A stretch of DNA of 64,000 nt, taken from the NCBI GenBank assembly GCA_030998225.1, contig JAPYXD010000412.1, positions 1 to 64,000 on the forward strand. Direction: 5' to 3'. The notes beneath the pieces are model-generated. The model did not search any database. It was not told the origin of the DNA and saw nothing but the letters and a program-made list of their open reading frames with translations. Of the stretch, positions 41,748-52,724 are shown one piece after another (the stretch's first letter is position 1; each line of letters starts with the position of its first letter). The stretch is from Diplolepis rosae. Lineage: Eukaryota > Arthropoda > Insecta > Hymenoptera > Diplolepididae. The translations under genes and the position numbers were made by a program.

Positions 41748-42475
41748 CAAATATAGAGACGAAAAATTTAAAGCATAATCCCAGCAAGAGATAGGAATTT
41801 CCTGTTTAACATAACACACTTCGCGTGCACGTCATTATTTGCAATTTTCGTCGCATCATATCTCCCTCTCGATCCGTTTTTGGGTACGCCATTGCTATAA
41901 TGCAATTGCTGCCATTTCTATAATATACAAAAATATTAAATCTGAGTTGCCACTTGTGAATCAAGGCGTTTCAAAATTAATGACATATTCTATTTCTATG
42001 CAGTATAAGATTAAAGCTATATAGTGTGTTGATTGATCCGGAAATTTACAACTTATTTATTATTGATATTCACTATACATGATTATGTTGAATGAATATA
42101 TAAAATTATTTACGCATGCAGGCATATGTGATGTATGGCACTATATTACTAATAAAATTGTTCAAATTCTACAAACGTCATGCAAAACAGGTAGGATTCA
42201 CATTTGATATGATTGGTGCTATAATCAATGATGGTTTAGTCACGGGTTGGTCTGTATACTATATTTGTTGCACATATATCACCGTCTGGTAAGGTTACTA
42301 CTACATATACTATATACGGGATTATCAAGCCAGTTTCGGGGACACATTTAGTTTAGAGAAAAATAAATTAGGAAGTCAGGTCCAGTACAGACTTCCACCC
42401 AGTTCAAAATATTCCGGGGTGGCCCAGGAGGCTGTAAGACGAATCTAGAGATCATCTGCATCTACAAAATCAAAA
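41748..42475. other. spacer upstream of element 2 gag
   Basis: This is AT-rich sequence leading to the gag start of element 2. A 5' LTR or leader is expected here, but I could not recognise LTR edges or a primer site ending in TGG complementary to a tRNA. The last 100 bases are GC-richer (CCGGGGTGGCCCAGGAGG). Confidence 0.4.
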
Positions 42476-43456
42476 ATGCCTAGGAACATGGAACGAAACA
42501 CACCCCAACATGGGGTTGACCATGACCAGGATGAATCGGATTCGGACCCCGGGCGAGAAGTCCACTTGTCCCTAAATGAAAGGGTTTCGGATTCTCTAAC
42601 CGGAGACCCTGCAAACATACTGACCCTCACTTCATATCTCAACTTCAATACAAGCGCGGCGATGGCATCAGTTTCAGAATGTATGACTCTGCAACAGAGT
42701 ACATACCATATCCCACAATTCTATGGGAAAAATCCACTGCTAAAATACTTTCTACGAGACGTCGCGAATGGTGCTGTTTTTGTTACAGACGCCACCGAAC
42801 CCGGATTTATCAAGGCGGTATTGGCCAAACTTAAGGGCGTTGCTCGCGAAAGTGTACCGGATAAACAATTTTCAAAAATCACGGACCTAATTGCGCATTT
42901 GAAGAAAAGATTTGCACCAACAAAGAAGTACCAGTGGTACTTCGAATCTATAGTTAATCTCCGTATGAAGCAATCAGAAACAGTAAGTGACTACAATGAC
43001 CGCGTACAAGGCCTTTTGAGTGGGGCCAGGCACGCAATCGAAGAAAAATACACGGGTACTTACGGGCATACTAAGGAAAGTATAATAATGATGAAGCCAG
43101 TGGTCGACTGTGCTTTGGACGCATTTGTCAGGGGCCTTCCCGATGATATCTCTATTTTTGTTGACACTCGCAACCCGAAGGACCTCAGTGAAGCCTTTGA
43201 GCATGCCTTAAAAGCAGAAGAACGACACATGTATTCAGAAAAGAATAGCATGGCATCATCCTATCATATAGCCGAATGCCCACGTTCTCCGAGCCCCTTC
43301 TCAAAACAAATGGATAACTCGGAAAAGTATGCAAAGTCGGAAGGATCCAATTTAAAAGGAAATACAACAACCTTGGCAACGATAAAACCTAACCCCAACA
43401 TGGCGTTGGGTGCAATGTACGGCCCATCAGCATATAGTCGATTCCCGTCGCACTAA
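42476..43456 (+). pseudogene. element 2 Gag (nearly intact)
   Basis: This open frame of 326 codons starts MPRNMERNTPQHG. The middle is capsid-like and similar to element 1: AVLAKLKGVARESVPDKQF, LKKRFAPTKKYQWYF, ALDAFVRGLPDDISI. The TAA at 43454-43456 interrupts it; the same frame then continues through a Pro/Tyr/His-rich stretch (QYPYPFHQYPPHYPYPPHY) into the protease. No zinc knuckle is present. It would assemble into the particle and bind RNA. Confidence 0.88.
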
Positions 43457-44041
43457 TCCCCATTACAATCCGACTATCCTCCACAGTACCCATACCCCTT
43501 TCATCAGTATCCACCACATTACCCGTACCCACCTCACTATTCTTACCTTCACCACCATCCTATGGCGCCATACCCACAAATCGACAAGAGTCAAAAATCA
43601 CTTACCGATCATCCGATTCCAAGAGAATTCAGTAGGGTCCTTCGAGCAGGACGCAGCCAAGAAGACTCACCAGTAGTTGAATTGGAGGCTCCTGAATTCC
43701 GAAATCCTAGGGCAAGTTTTCTTGTCGACCCAGGCTCCGATATAAATCTTATTAAACTTCGTGCCTTGCAAAAAGAAATCATAATTGAAACTTTCAACTG
43801 CATCTCTATTACGGGAATAACGAATGAACTTGTAAAGACGATTGGGACGGTTCAAGTCACTATCTTCAGTACCCCTGTTGAGTTTCACGTCATTGAAAAC
43901 ACGCTTCCTGTTTCACCTGAAGGAATTCTGGTTCGGCCTTACCTACGACAAGAGCAAGCGCAAATCTCGTTCAGACATAACACCTTAGTCACTGTATCCA
44001 ACCCAATAACGCCAATCCCGTTTGACGTTAGACGTCTCTAA
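43457..44041 (+). pseudogene. element 2 Gag tail and protease
   Basis: In frame with Gag after its stop codon, the Pro/Tyr-rich tail runs to about 43640. The protease follows with SPVVELEAPEFRN, then ASFLVDPGSDINLIK, where the active site is D-P-G rather than D-T-G, and GITNELVKTIGTVQV. The frame ends at 44039-44041, and pol resumes in another frame at about 44022. The Thr-to-Pro change at the active site would probably harm activity. Confidence 0.82.
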
Positions 44042-45191
44042 CTCGGAAGTATCAGAGGGGTATTTGCCAAGACTCGACACTCTAAGAGGACTGTATAGTG
44101 GTGATGCAGCTGTCACTACCCAGAACGGCAAATGCCATGTCTTGGCCATCAACACAACTGAACGGGACATAGAATTCAGTCTCTCGCCTCAAGAAGTTAT
44201 ACCTTTTGACTTTTGCGAGTTCCCAGGGGAGGACTTTTCGGACTCTGAGACTAAGGAATTCCCCAAGTACCTTCAGGAAGAATTAGGAGGAGACTACCCC
44301 GATCGCGTAAAACGGGCAATATAAGCTCTAGATATGTCTTATTTGTCGCCAGAGGAAAAGGAATACGTGTTCCACTGGGCAGAGGATTATGCGGACATCT
44401 TTCATTTGAATGGTGAGAAATTCACTTCGACACATCTTATCCAGTATAGAATCCCAACCATCGATGATAAAGTTATTGTAAGAAAACAATATAGAACACC
44501 TCACGAGGCAAATGAACAAATACACGATCAGATAGAAAAACAATATACTAGTGGCATTATCGGAAACTCGAAATCACCTTATAATTCACCTCTTCTAATT
44601 GTGCCCAAGAATTTGGACGCTTCAGGTGAAAGAAAGTGGAGGATCGCCATAGACTTCAGAGCCCTTAATGAAAAGGTCATCGGAGACGCTTATCCACTAC
44701 CTAACATTTCGGACATTTTCGGTCAGCTCGGAAGAGCGCAATATTTTTCAGTATTCGATCTGGCGAGTGGTTTCCACCAAGTCGAAACGCACCCTGAAGA
44801 TCGAGCCAAAACTGCCTTCTCATCCCCCCGAGGGCACTTCGAATATCTCCGAATGCCCATGTGAATAAAAAACGCTCCAGCTACCTTCCAACGCCTTATG
44901 GACATAGTGTTAAAAGGCATGCATGGTACCGAGGTGTTTGTATACCTCGATGATATCGTAGTCTATGCTGAAAGCCTCGAAGAACACGATAAAAAAGCAA
45001 GGAAACTATTCGATCGACTTCGAAACGCGGACCTAAAGTTACAACCGGATAAGTGCGATTTCTTACGAACGGAAATAGCTTATCTAGGTCACATAATTGG
45101 ACACGACGGGGTGAAGCCCAACCCAGCCAAGATCAAAGCAATTAAAAGATTCCCTAGCCAACTACTGTTCGAGCAGTTCGACATTTTCTAG
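44022..45191 (+). pseudogene. element 2 protease-RT connector and reverse transcriptase
   Basis: The frame runs 44022-44324, then 44334-45191, in one phase. It covers a connector (AINTTERDIEFSLSPQEVI), then RT with YLSPEEKEYVFHWAEDYA, QYRIPTIDDKVI, NSKSPYNSPLLIVPK, WRIAIDFRALNEKVIGDAYP and FSVFDLASGFHQVE. A TGA at 44862-44864 follows MPM, and then KNAPATFQRLMD and an intact Y-L-D-D (VYLDDIVVYA, about 44940-44965). The frame is lost after KRFPSQ near 45165. The polymerase residues are conserved; the reading is broken by one stop and one frameshift. Confidence 0.92.
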
Positions 45192-45742
45192 GACTGTTTG
45201 GCTATTATCGTAAGTTTATTCAGGATTACGCAAAATTGGTAAGGCCACTGTCTGATCTTCTGAAAAAGAACGTAAAATGGGAATGGGGAAGTAGCCAAAA
45301 TAGAAGCTTTCGAAAACTGCGCAGGTATCTCTGCAACAAACCTATCCTCTTGTATCCGGATTTCCGGCATACATTCAAATTAACCACAGATGCCTCGGAA
45401 TATGCTGTCGGTGCAATATTGAGCCAGGATAGAGATCGAGCAGACATGCCTGTGGCGTACTTCTCGAAAATTATGAATCCGTGCGAACAGAAATACGCTA
45501 CGGCTGAAAAGGAGTGTCTCGCAGTGTTGTACGCCGTGATGAATTTTCGCCCGTACTTATACGGTCGAGAGTTCATTTTTGCTTGTGACTATGAAGCGAT
45601 TCACTGGATAACTTATGTTGAGAATCCTGGAGCAAGGCTTCTACGATGGAGGCTAAGGCTTCAGGATTACCAATATAAGTTTGAATATAAGCAAGGAAAG
45701 CTAAACAGGGGCGTTGATCCACGATGTCTCAAGTCCAAGTGA
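45192..45742 (+). pseudogene. element 2 RNase H
   Basis: This frame begins LGLFGYYRKFIQDYAKL and continues with PLSDLLKKNVKWEWG, FKLTTDASEYAVGAILSQD (first Asp), TAEKECLAVLYAV (Glu) and IFACDYEAIHWIT (Asp), the usual Ty3/gypsy RNase H that removes the RNA template. It ends with YQYKFEYKQGKLNRGVDPR; the normal ADALSR end is altered by a frame change, and the stop is at 45740-45742. Confidence 0.9.
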
Positions 45743-47280
45743 ACACAGCCCAAATGAGGGCCTTGAGCAGGTGTTAGTGATTCACGAAAAAACGGGAATA
45801 GAGGCCTCAAAAGCTGCAACAAGGTCTAGTACCTCCCAGAGAAAACCCGAAGACTTAAAAGACGCACCAAAGACATCATCGCGTGTCCTGCGACCCACGA
45901 GATCAACACTCTCGGGGACAAAACCCGCCTTGGGACCAGAGACAGTCACTACAAGTGGTAAGCCGTCTATCTCAAGGTCAACTACGTTCAGACCAGTAAA
46001 ATCCAAAACTCTGGATGCCCATAAGGAACCCATGGCTGCAGTGGTTCTACCCAAGCTAAGGGGGAGACCACCTGGATCATCCTCCACGGCTTCTAAAAAA
46101 ACCCTGATAGGCCTTATGCTCCCATAAATACAAACATGCCCAACTTGGACGAAAGTTGCATTGCCAAACGGCTTTCTCGCCACAGGGGGATAAAGGAACT
46201 TCCAAGAGAATCTACAGATAGAATCGGCCCGAATTTTAAAAGCTAAAGAAGGCTCTTGAGCCGATAGAGGTAATTTGGAACCACGTCCCAGGTCACAGTG
46301 GTATAGAAGGAAATGAAGCAGCCGACCAATTGGCACGCAATAGTATAGAAGAAAAATCAGCGGCAGCTAGGGAGCCCTGCAATAGCATTAACGAACCCTC
46401 TGGCTCCACTCAAGTACTTGTTGACGAACCTCCCTTATATACTAGTTGCGAAGAAAGTAACGACGACAACGATGATAACGGCAATGTCGACATGTCAACT
46501 CTCAAAAAGGATCTTTAAAATTCATTCACCCAGTTTGAAAAATCCATAGAAAAAAAAGGGCTGGACTTAACCAAACTTGAACCACACTCGCTCTATTCGG
46601 ATCATGAAGGTATGGATGTAGAAACTTATCCTGTATGCACACGTGTTTCAGAGGGCGAAGAGGACGAGGAACTATTGAAAAACCTGGAGGCTCTTGACCC
46701 CTGTGGGGAATTTGATGACGATGTCTTCCCACAGAGAGTTCAAAACTTTTTGAGACAATACGAAGAGAAGGTATCCGAAGCGGTAGCCGAAACAGATACA
46801 ACGATAGAAAAAAACATTGAGCTTCCTGAAAATCAAGAAATGGTGACCAAGACTTGCAACCCGGACTTCCAGCTCCCTGATATTCAGCCAGGATATTCCA
46901 AAACAGCACGGAAGAGTACTGTCCGTTTTAGGGATTTCCCGAAGGAGAGTGGATCTCCAATCATTGGAAGACAGCCTCCAAGGAGATCATTATTAACCAC
47001 ACCAGGACCCTTGGTCGGTTCGGACGCGAAAACAACACCTTTCTCAGCCGCTGAAGAAAGAGGGGAATTGGAAGAAAATAACAGTCCCACAAGGGTAGGG
47101 TTAAAGTCTAAACCACGACGACTAGAACAATCAGAATCTAGCGAAGCAGTCGCCATGAGCTCTCCACTTCACTCCAGCTCCTTGATCGATTTTACAATAC
47201 CTTATACCGACCCACCTTTGCCTCTGACCATTCAAGAAACACCAAAGGAGCGAAAACCTGTCTCTATCTGCACAAACGTA
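45743..47280 (+). pseudogene. element 2 linker with extra RNase H-like motif
   Basis: Acidic, Ser/Thr/Pro-rich low-complexity frames (45714-46127, 46330-46518, 46612-47280) link RNase H to integrase, as in element 1. At about 46259-46350 the frame reads PIEVIWNHVPGHSGIEGNEA and then ADQLARNS, the C-terminal signature of a cellular or LINE/archaeal-type RNase H (H-x-GHSG-x-x-GNE-x-AD). It is preceded by a short helix-like trace (LQIESARILKAKEG) and a frameshift. This second RNase H trace does not belong to the gypsy RNase H upstream. Confidence 0.75.
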
Positions 47281-48774
47281 ACTAACATCATTTACAAATG
47301 GACCGAGCCACTGACGTACAGACGAGACAACTACGAACACTTCTTGTCCGAGGATTGTGAACCCACGAACCCCATAGTAAAATTGCTTGTGGCTACCGAA
47401 CGTCTTGACCTACAAGACATTCGGGAAAGCCAAACCAGAACAGGGCAAGTCCTCATCACTCCACACGGGCAACAGAAAACGTATTCAGCCGTGATAAAGA
47501 AGTGGCACTTCGACGAAGTTGACTGGAAGGACGTGACCCAGGGACTAAGGAACCTTACCTGGTCCTGAAACGGGACAAGCAGACTACCGTCCGGATGGCT
47601 AATTCAGGAGATCGCCTAGGATCATTACCTCAAAATAAGATGACCGATCTTCTGTCACAAATATTCCGGGGTGGTGACGTCACCATCACCCTCTGCCACA
47701 GAAGAATCGAGATCCCACCTGTCGAGATGAGGCCGAAGATAATTGAAGAATATCGTAATAGTCTGATAGGATGCCACAAGGGCATAACTAAGACATATAG
47801 ACGAATTAGAGAGCGGTACACTTGGCCAGGATTACGGGATCAAATCACCGAATTTATCCGCGGCTGTAAGAGCTGTTTCGAGCAAAAGCTAGTGCGCACC
47901 CGAACTCGAGAACCAATGCTTATCACGGACACCCCGGCCGATCCTTTCGACAAGGTCTTCCTCGACACAGTTGGAAAATTGCCAGCAACACCCAATGGCA
48001 ACTGTCATATTTTAACAATGCAGAACAACTTCAGTAAATACTGCATCGCGGTCCCTATACCAAATCTCAAAACCACCACCATTGCGCACGTCGTCGCTAC
48101 AGTCGTCTTTTCACAGTACGGCGCTCCAAGGGCCATACTAACGGACAGAGGCGGAAGTTTCGTAAGTAAGCTGATGCGAAAATTAGAGAAGCTGATCCAA
48201 CGTAAAGCAGTTAACGACCTCTGACTATCGACACCAAACTAACGGGTCTTTAAAGAGAAGTCACATTATACTGACCGATTATGTTAAACATTATGCAAAT
48301 GACTATGACGATTGGGATCCATTGCTCCCGCTCGCCATGTTCGCCTACAATACGTCGGTCTACGAAGCAACTAATTTCACACCTTATGAACCAGTGTTTG
48401 GACGAATAGCCAGGACCCCTAGTTCTTTTCCTCAGGGCGAAGAATTGGAAACATACGGTTCCTACTTACGCGATCTGATAGTTCGATCATCAGAGACACG
48501 GAAAATCGCTGCTCGAAACTTGATTAAGGCCAAAGCCCGCTCAAAAGAAGTGTACGACCGAAAATCTCGACCTTTGAATGGCAAAATCGGCGATCAAGTA
48601 TATGCAATCAAGGAGGTAAGGGATGGGAAATTCGACAATAGAAGGGAAGGCTCATTCACAATCGTGGGCCTCACAGAAAACAATAACGTGGTTCTCGAAG
48701 ACGAATTCGGGGAACGCTGTATGAAGCACGCTGACAAACTTCTACTTTTTCACGATAAGGAATCAAAAGTTTGA
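47281..48774 (+). pseudogene. element 2 integrase
   Basis: The N-terminal extension (RRDNYEHFLSEDCE, GQVLITPHGQQKTYSAVIKK) ends at 47568. The next frame (47595-48224) holds the zinc domain (IGCHKGITKTYRRI, GCKSCFEQK), then the first Asp (VFLDTVGKL) and second Asp (AILTDRGGSF). A stop at about 48222 follows. The next frame has NGSLKRSH, where the catalytic Glu is Lys (codon 48253-48255). The C-terminus (48322-48774) reads PLAMFAYNTSVYEATNFTPY, GDQVYAIKEV and a GPY/F-like end, with TGA at 48772-48774. No chromodomain is present. Confidence 0.9.
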
Positions 48775-48887
48775 CAGCGTTTTAGACAAAGTAACATCGC
48801 GCGTCAACGCAAGTAAAGGGGTTTCGAACCTGTTTCCCGTGGTGTATCCCTAGACCCCCACTCACAAATAACGATCTAAAAAATCCA

Positions 48888-49520
48888 ATGCTCGGGTTTT
48901 TAGGAGGCGTCATCGGCCCTGTAGCTGGCCTCCTGACATATGACGACGGAGAACAAATCGAGAACGAGATTAACAAACTCAACAAAGTATCAGCCAATCT
49001 ATCTCATCTAGTGGGGAAGCAAACCCATGTCGTTAGAGCACAATTCGAGAAGATCCATGAAGAACTTGGCGCCTACGAAGAACGCCAAATGCAATTAAAA
49101 TTTCAACTTGCCGAGATTCAAAGGGGCGTATATCAAGTATGCTTCTCTCTCTACAGATTAAATTATACTCAGGTGCTCACGAGTATGTGACACGCTCTGG
49201 AAGCAGGACTTGATGAACATTTGCGGGCAGCCGAGAGACTGCTAGAAATAGTGCATTCTGCTAGACGAGGACTGTTACATCCCTCCCTACTAACGTCAGA
49301 ACAGATAGAGCCAATATATAGGGACATACAGGATCACTTACCCTCGGTCGTCTTTCCAATCTCAGGCCCCAAGGTGGACATTGAGGATTTAACGCGGGTA
49401 GCAACCACAATGATAATCTGCAAAAACAGAGAGAAACCTGGGATAATTATGGTTCTAAATTTTGATGCCTTGGCCAATTGGACCATTAAAAGTAAAAAAA
49501 AAAGAGAGAAAAATGGGTGA
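48888..49520 (+). pseudogene. element 2 env fragment (errantivirus/F-like), truncated
   Basis: One frame with a TGA at 49188-49190 encodes a segment beginning MLGFLGGVIGPVAGLL, which resembles the fusion-peptide region of F-type envelope proteins, followed by a long coiled-coil-like stretch (about 48960-49190). The second part (49191-49520) continues with helical sequence. The receptor-binding N-terminus, signal peptide, transmembrane anchor and most of the ectodomain are missing, and the frame ends in the polypurine tract. It cannot make a working envelope. The position right after integrase is that of errantiviral env. Confidence 0.72.
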
Positions 49521-51675
49521 GAATAAGGAAAAATGCACACAAAATAAAAGAGACCGGCAATTGGGGTCCAAAAACAACAAGAAGATATTTAGGGAATACG
49601 AATTAACCCGCCTGCCGATCTCTTAGTCACAGTGTAAAATAAGATTATTTTTTTAATGCAAGCATAATTAACTCTATAGTACAAGGTAACCCTAATATAA
49701 CTATATATACTTATAAATAAAAAAAATGAGAAGGCAGCCGAAACAAATAAAATTAGAGCTCCAACGAATATAATAGTACAACTATGCTACATCCACCGAT
49801 AACCCTCGGAGTCCAAAAAAGGCCTTGTTATTCAAAATCCCCCCCGCTTCAAAGTCAAGGAAGAAACCTTTAATAAGACGCCACCCGGACGCACGTCTAA
49901 TTCTCGCACGATCAAAAAGTCATCTACTGATGGTCCAGGAACAAATAATTCCTGTCAGGGAAGAGTCACCTCCTTCACGGCGCGACGAGGTGAGGCTCTC
50001 TACACCGCCAGAAAAAATAGACCTAGATGGTCCTCAATTTCGGACACCCGAAGCTTCAGACTGTCACGCACACTCGCAGAAACTGGAGCGCCCATGTCTA
50101 CCACGTCAACGATGGTAATCTCGAGCACTTGGTTAAAAAGGGACAAATCAAAATCCCGCACGGCATTCGCGAAATCACTACCCGTAACTAGGGGATTATG
50201 AGATCCAACGGATGGACCAAAGCATGGAGAGTCTCATCCAATAAAGAGTCGTTCGAAGATGGCTCTTCCACAGGGCTCAACATTCCGGGCACTCTCGACA
50301 ACACCAAAAAACTAAATGAATACTCACCAGTGTGTTCGGGTACCGCAGAAGCCCCCTTCTTCAGACAAAGAGGGATGTTGTTTATGCAACAAAAGTCTAA
50401 GCAGGATGAAAATTATGTCATCCAATGAGACCATCCCTAGGCAGCTGCAGTATAACGTTACTAGAAGTAGAAATAAATACTCTTATGGCAACAAGAAATG
50501 AGAAGATCTGTTACACTTACCCGAGATACCTGGAACCTCCACGCATCACACGCACAACGAGACATCAAGACCAGTAAGTCACACCGCGCGTCGATAATAT
50601 AGCAATGCAGCGCTAGTAACCTAGTGAGACGGTAACATGTAACTGGCATGGCGCTGTTAATATTGAATCATTATTGTCTTAATTAATAAGTATCATACCA
50701 TCCTTGCTAGTTACTAAGCATAAAAATTATTATTGATATTAATAACAATTGATAATAATTTAGTGTTTAAGCTTAAGATAAGTAAATACAGGTGTACTTA
50801 ACCACACTGGTATTTATTCGTCACCTAGATATAAGAACAGGCAAAAGAAGAAAAAGAAGGGATGCAAAGCAAAGATAAATTCAGCCTTGATTAAGACCGC
50901 CAGGTGGAAGTTAGAGGGAGTCGCGAACTTTGTAACGAACGTAACTTCTATCACTTTTGCAATGAACGTGACTTCTATCACTTTTGCAACGGACGTGACT
51001 TCCATATCACTTTTGCGCGAATCTATTCCCACTTCAGTCAATATTGGGAGATCGAATAATATATATACCCTAGGTTCACCTCTGGTGGTTTGTCATTAAG
51101 TTCCGAACAGTTGTACGGTTGATAGGTTGGGACCGGTAATTCAACGTCGTGAGCAGACCCTTCGATAAACGTAAGTCTCATTGGATTTCTATGAGCAATT
51201 GTACATTCGGTACTTGGTAAATAAAATCCTTGGTCGTTAAGTGGTGCAAGTCTGGAAATCGTAGTGCTAGATAGTTCCTTTGGATTACGTGTATCGTCGT
51301 ATTTAGTCGTGTCGGTTAATAGTGATTAATTTCTGAAATTGGGACGAACTAACCTATCTTGTTAACAAGTGCATGTTTCATTCACTCCTCGTGTACTTAG
51401 CAAGATACGTAAGCGGATAATTGATCACATCAGTTGCTGGTGGATATGCATCCCTTACACCATACATCCTGCAAGATTTATCGTTGTTTTGCTACACACG
51501 GAGACTCAAACGAAAGCAAATTATCCTGCAAGAATTTGTGCCGTTGGCTTGCAATTATAGGAGTAATAAACGACAATTCCCTCTTTTGCCCTCTAATTTA
51601 AGAGGTAGACAAGTAAGTTACCACCTAAGTATCATCCTGTGTGAAAACTCATGCAACATCTTATTTATTTATAAT
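49492..51675 (+). repeat. polypurine tract and probable 3' LTR of element 2
   Basis: A purine run (AAAAAAAAAAGAGAGAAAAA, from about 49494) overlaps the end of the env frame and is followed by TGAGAATAAGG, a possible LTR start. Downstream, the 27-base tandem repeats (50944-51024) and a TATA box (about 51058) fit a U3. The region is cut at 51676 by mariner C. Frames of 60-100 codons here have no recognisable content. No 5' LTR copy was recognised for comparison. Confidence 0.45.
50944..51068 (+). promoter_or_regulatory. 27-bp enhancer-like repeats and TATA box
   Basis: Three copies of about 27 bases (ACTTCTATCACTTTTGCAA..GACGTG) lie at 50944, 50971 and 50998. AATAATATATATACCC follows at about 51056-51070, then a TTCCGAACAG start-site candidate about 30 bases on. 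This is a plausible promoter of the element 2 LTR. Confidence 0.55.
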
Positions 51676-51676
51676 A

Positions 51677-52618
51677 TTGGATCTATAACTTAATTCGTGC
51701 GTTTTTTTTTCAAAATTTGAACGTTTATTTAAGAAAAACATGTACAATAGTATTATTCAAAGTATTACCCATCTGAAGCTATGACTTTTTCCCATCTTTA
51801 TGGTAATTTGTGGATTCCACCCCAAAAGAACTGCGCTGGCTTGGTGGCCAAGAATGAATCAAGCCAATTTTTGATACCCTGTTCTGATGTGAACCGTATT
51901 CCAGTGAGGACGTTCTGCATCGACCGGAACAAATGGTAGTCAGAAGGGGCAAGGTCTGGGCTATAAGGCGGGTGGGGTAAAACTTCCCATCCGCTGTGTT
52001 CCAAATAGTTCTTAACCGGAATAGCAAGATGGGGCCGAGCGTTGTCATGATGGAAAATTATTGCCTCGTGTCTGGTCGCATATTCCGGGCGTTTTTCGGC
52101 TATTGCTTTCTTCAAACGGATTAATTGTGTTCGGTAGCGTTCTCCATTGATGGTTTCACCCGGTTTTAGCAGCTCATAATACAGCACACCCTTCTGATCC
52201 CACCAAATACAGAGCATTACCTTCGCGGCATGGATATTCGGCTTTGCCATTGATTTAGCTGGTTGGCCGGGTTTCAAAAATGATTTTTTGCGCTTGGGGA
52301 TGTCGTAATGGATCCATTTTTCATCATCAGTAAAAATGTGATGCAAAAATGACTTCTTTTTGTGGCGTTCCAACAGTATTTCGGACATGCAATACCGCCT
52401 TTCAACGTCTCGCGGCTTGAGTTCATGTGGAACGTAATTTCCTTGCTTTTGAATGTACCTGGCTCCTTTTAAACGTTTTAAAATGGCTGCTTGAGTGACT
52501 CCCAAAGATTCTGCGAGCTCTTCTTGTGTTTGGCAACAATCCTTATCGAGTAATGCTCCCAGTTCTTCATCTTCAAACTTTTTTGGCTGCCCAGGACGTT
52601 CTTCGTCTTCCAAGCCAA
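51677..52618 (-). mobile_element. mariner copy C, 5' truncated
   Basis: This is the same family as copy B. The 3' terminal repeat starts TTGGATCTATAAC at 51677 after TA (51675-51676). The match stops at about 52618, just inside the coding region, so the first 60 codons and the 5' repeat are absent. It probably inserted into, or was later cut within, the element 2 LTR. Confidence 0.88.
51753..52618 (-). pseudogene. mariner transposase, N-terminus missing
   Basis: The minus-strand frame from LEDEERPGQPKKF to IHKLP is open over about 270 codons. All three catalytic Asp are present: TDDEKW, HHDNARPH and YSPDLAPSDYH. Stops replace Glu after IHKLP and Gln near the end (SDG stop), so the last dozen codons are lost. 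Upstream of the break the frame stays open into foreign sequence to 52724, giving a chimeric 308-codon frame. The DNA-binding first helix-turn-helix is absent. Confidence 0.92.
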
Positions 52619-52724
52619 AATAAGATGGACAATACTTCGAATAAAACATAAGGTATTTGTACACCTGATTATTTGAAGAAACTTTTTTTTGCGACCTTAT
52701 GAAAATTAATATTTTTATGATCAA

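Noticed and set aside
45782..46336. Minus-strand 184-codon frame
   Set aside because: It is antisense to the low-complexity linker of element 2, whose codon bias leaves the other strand open.
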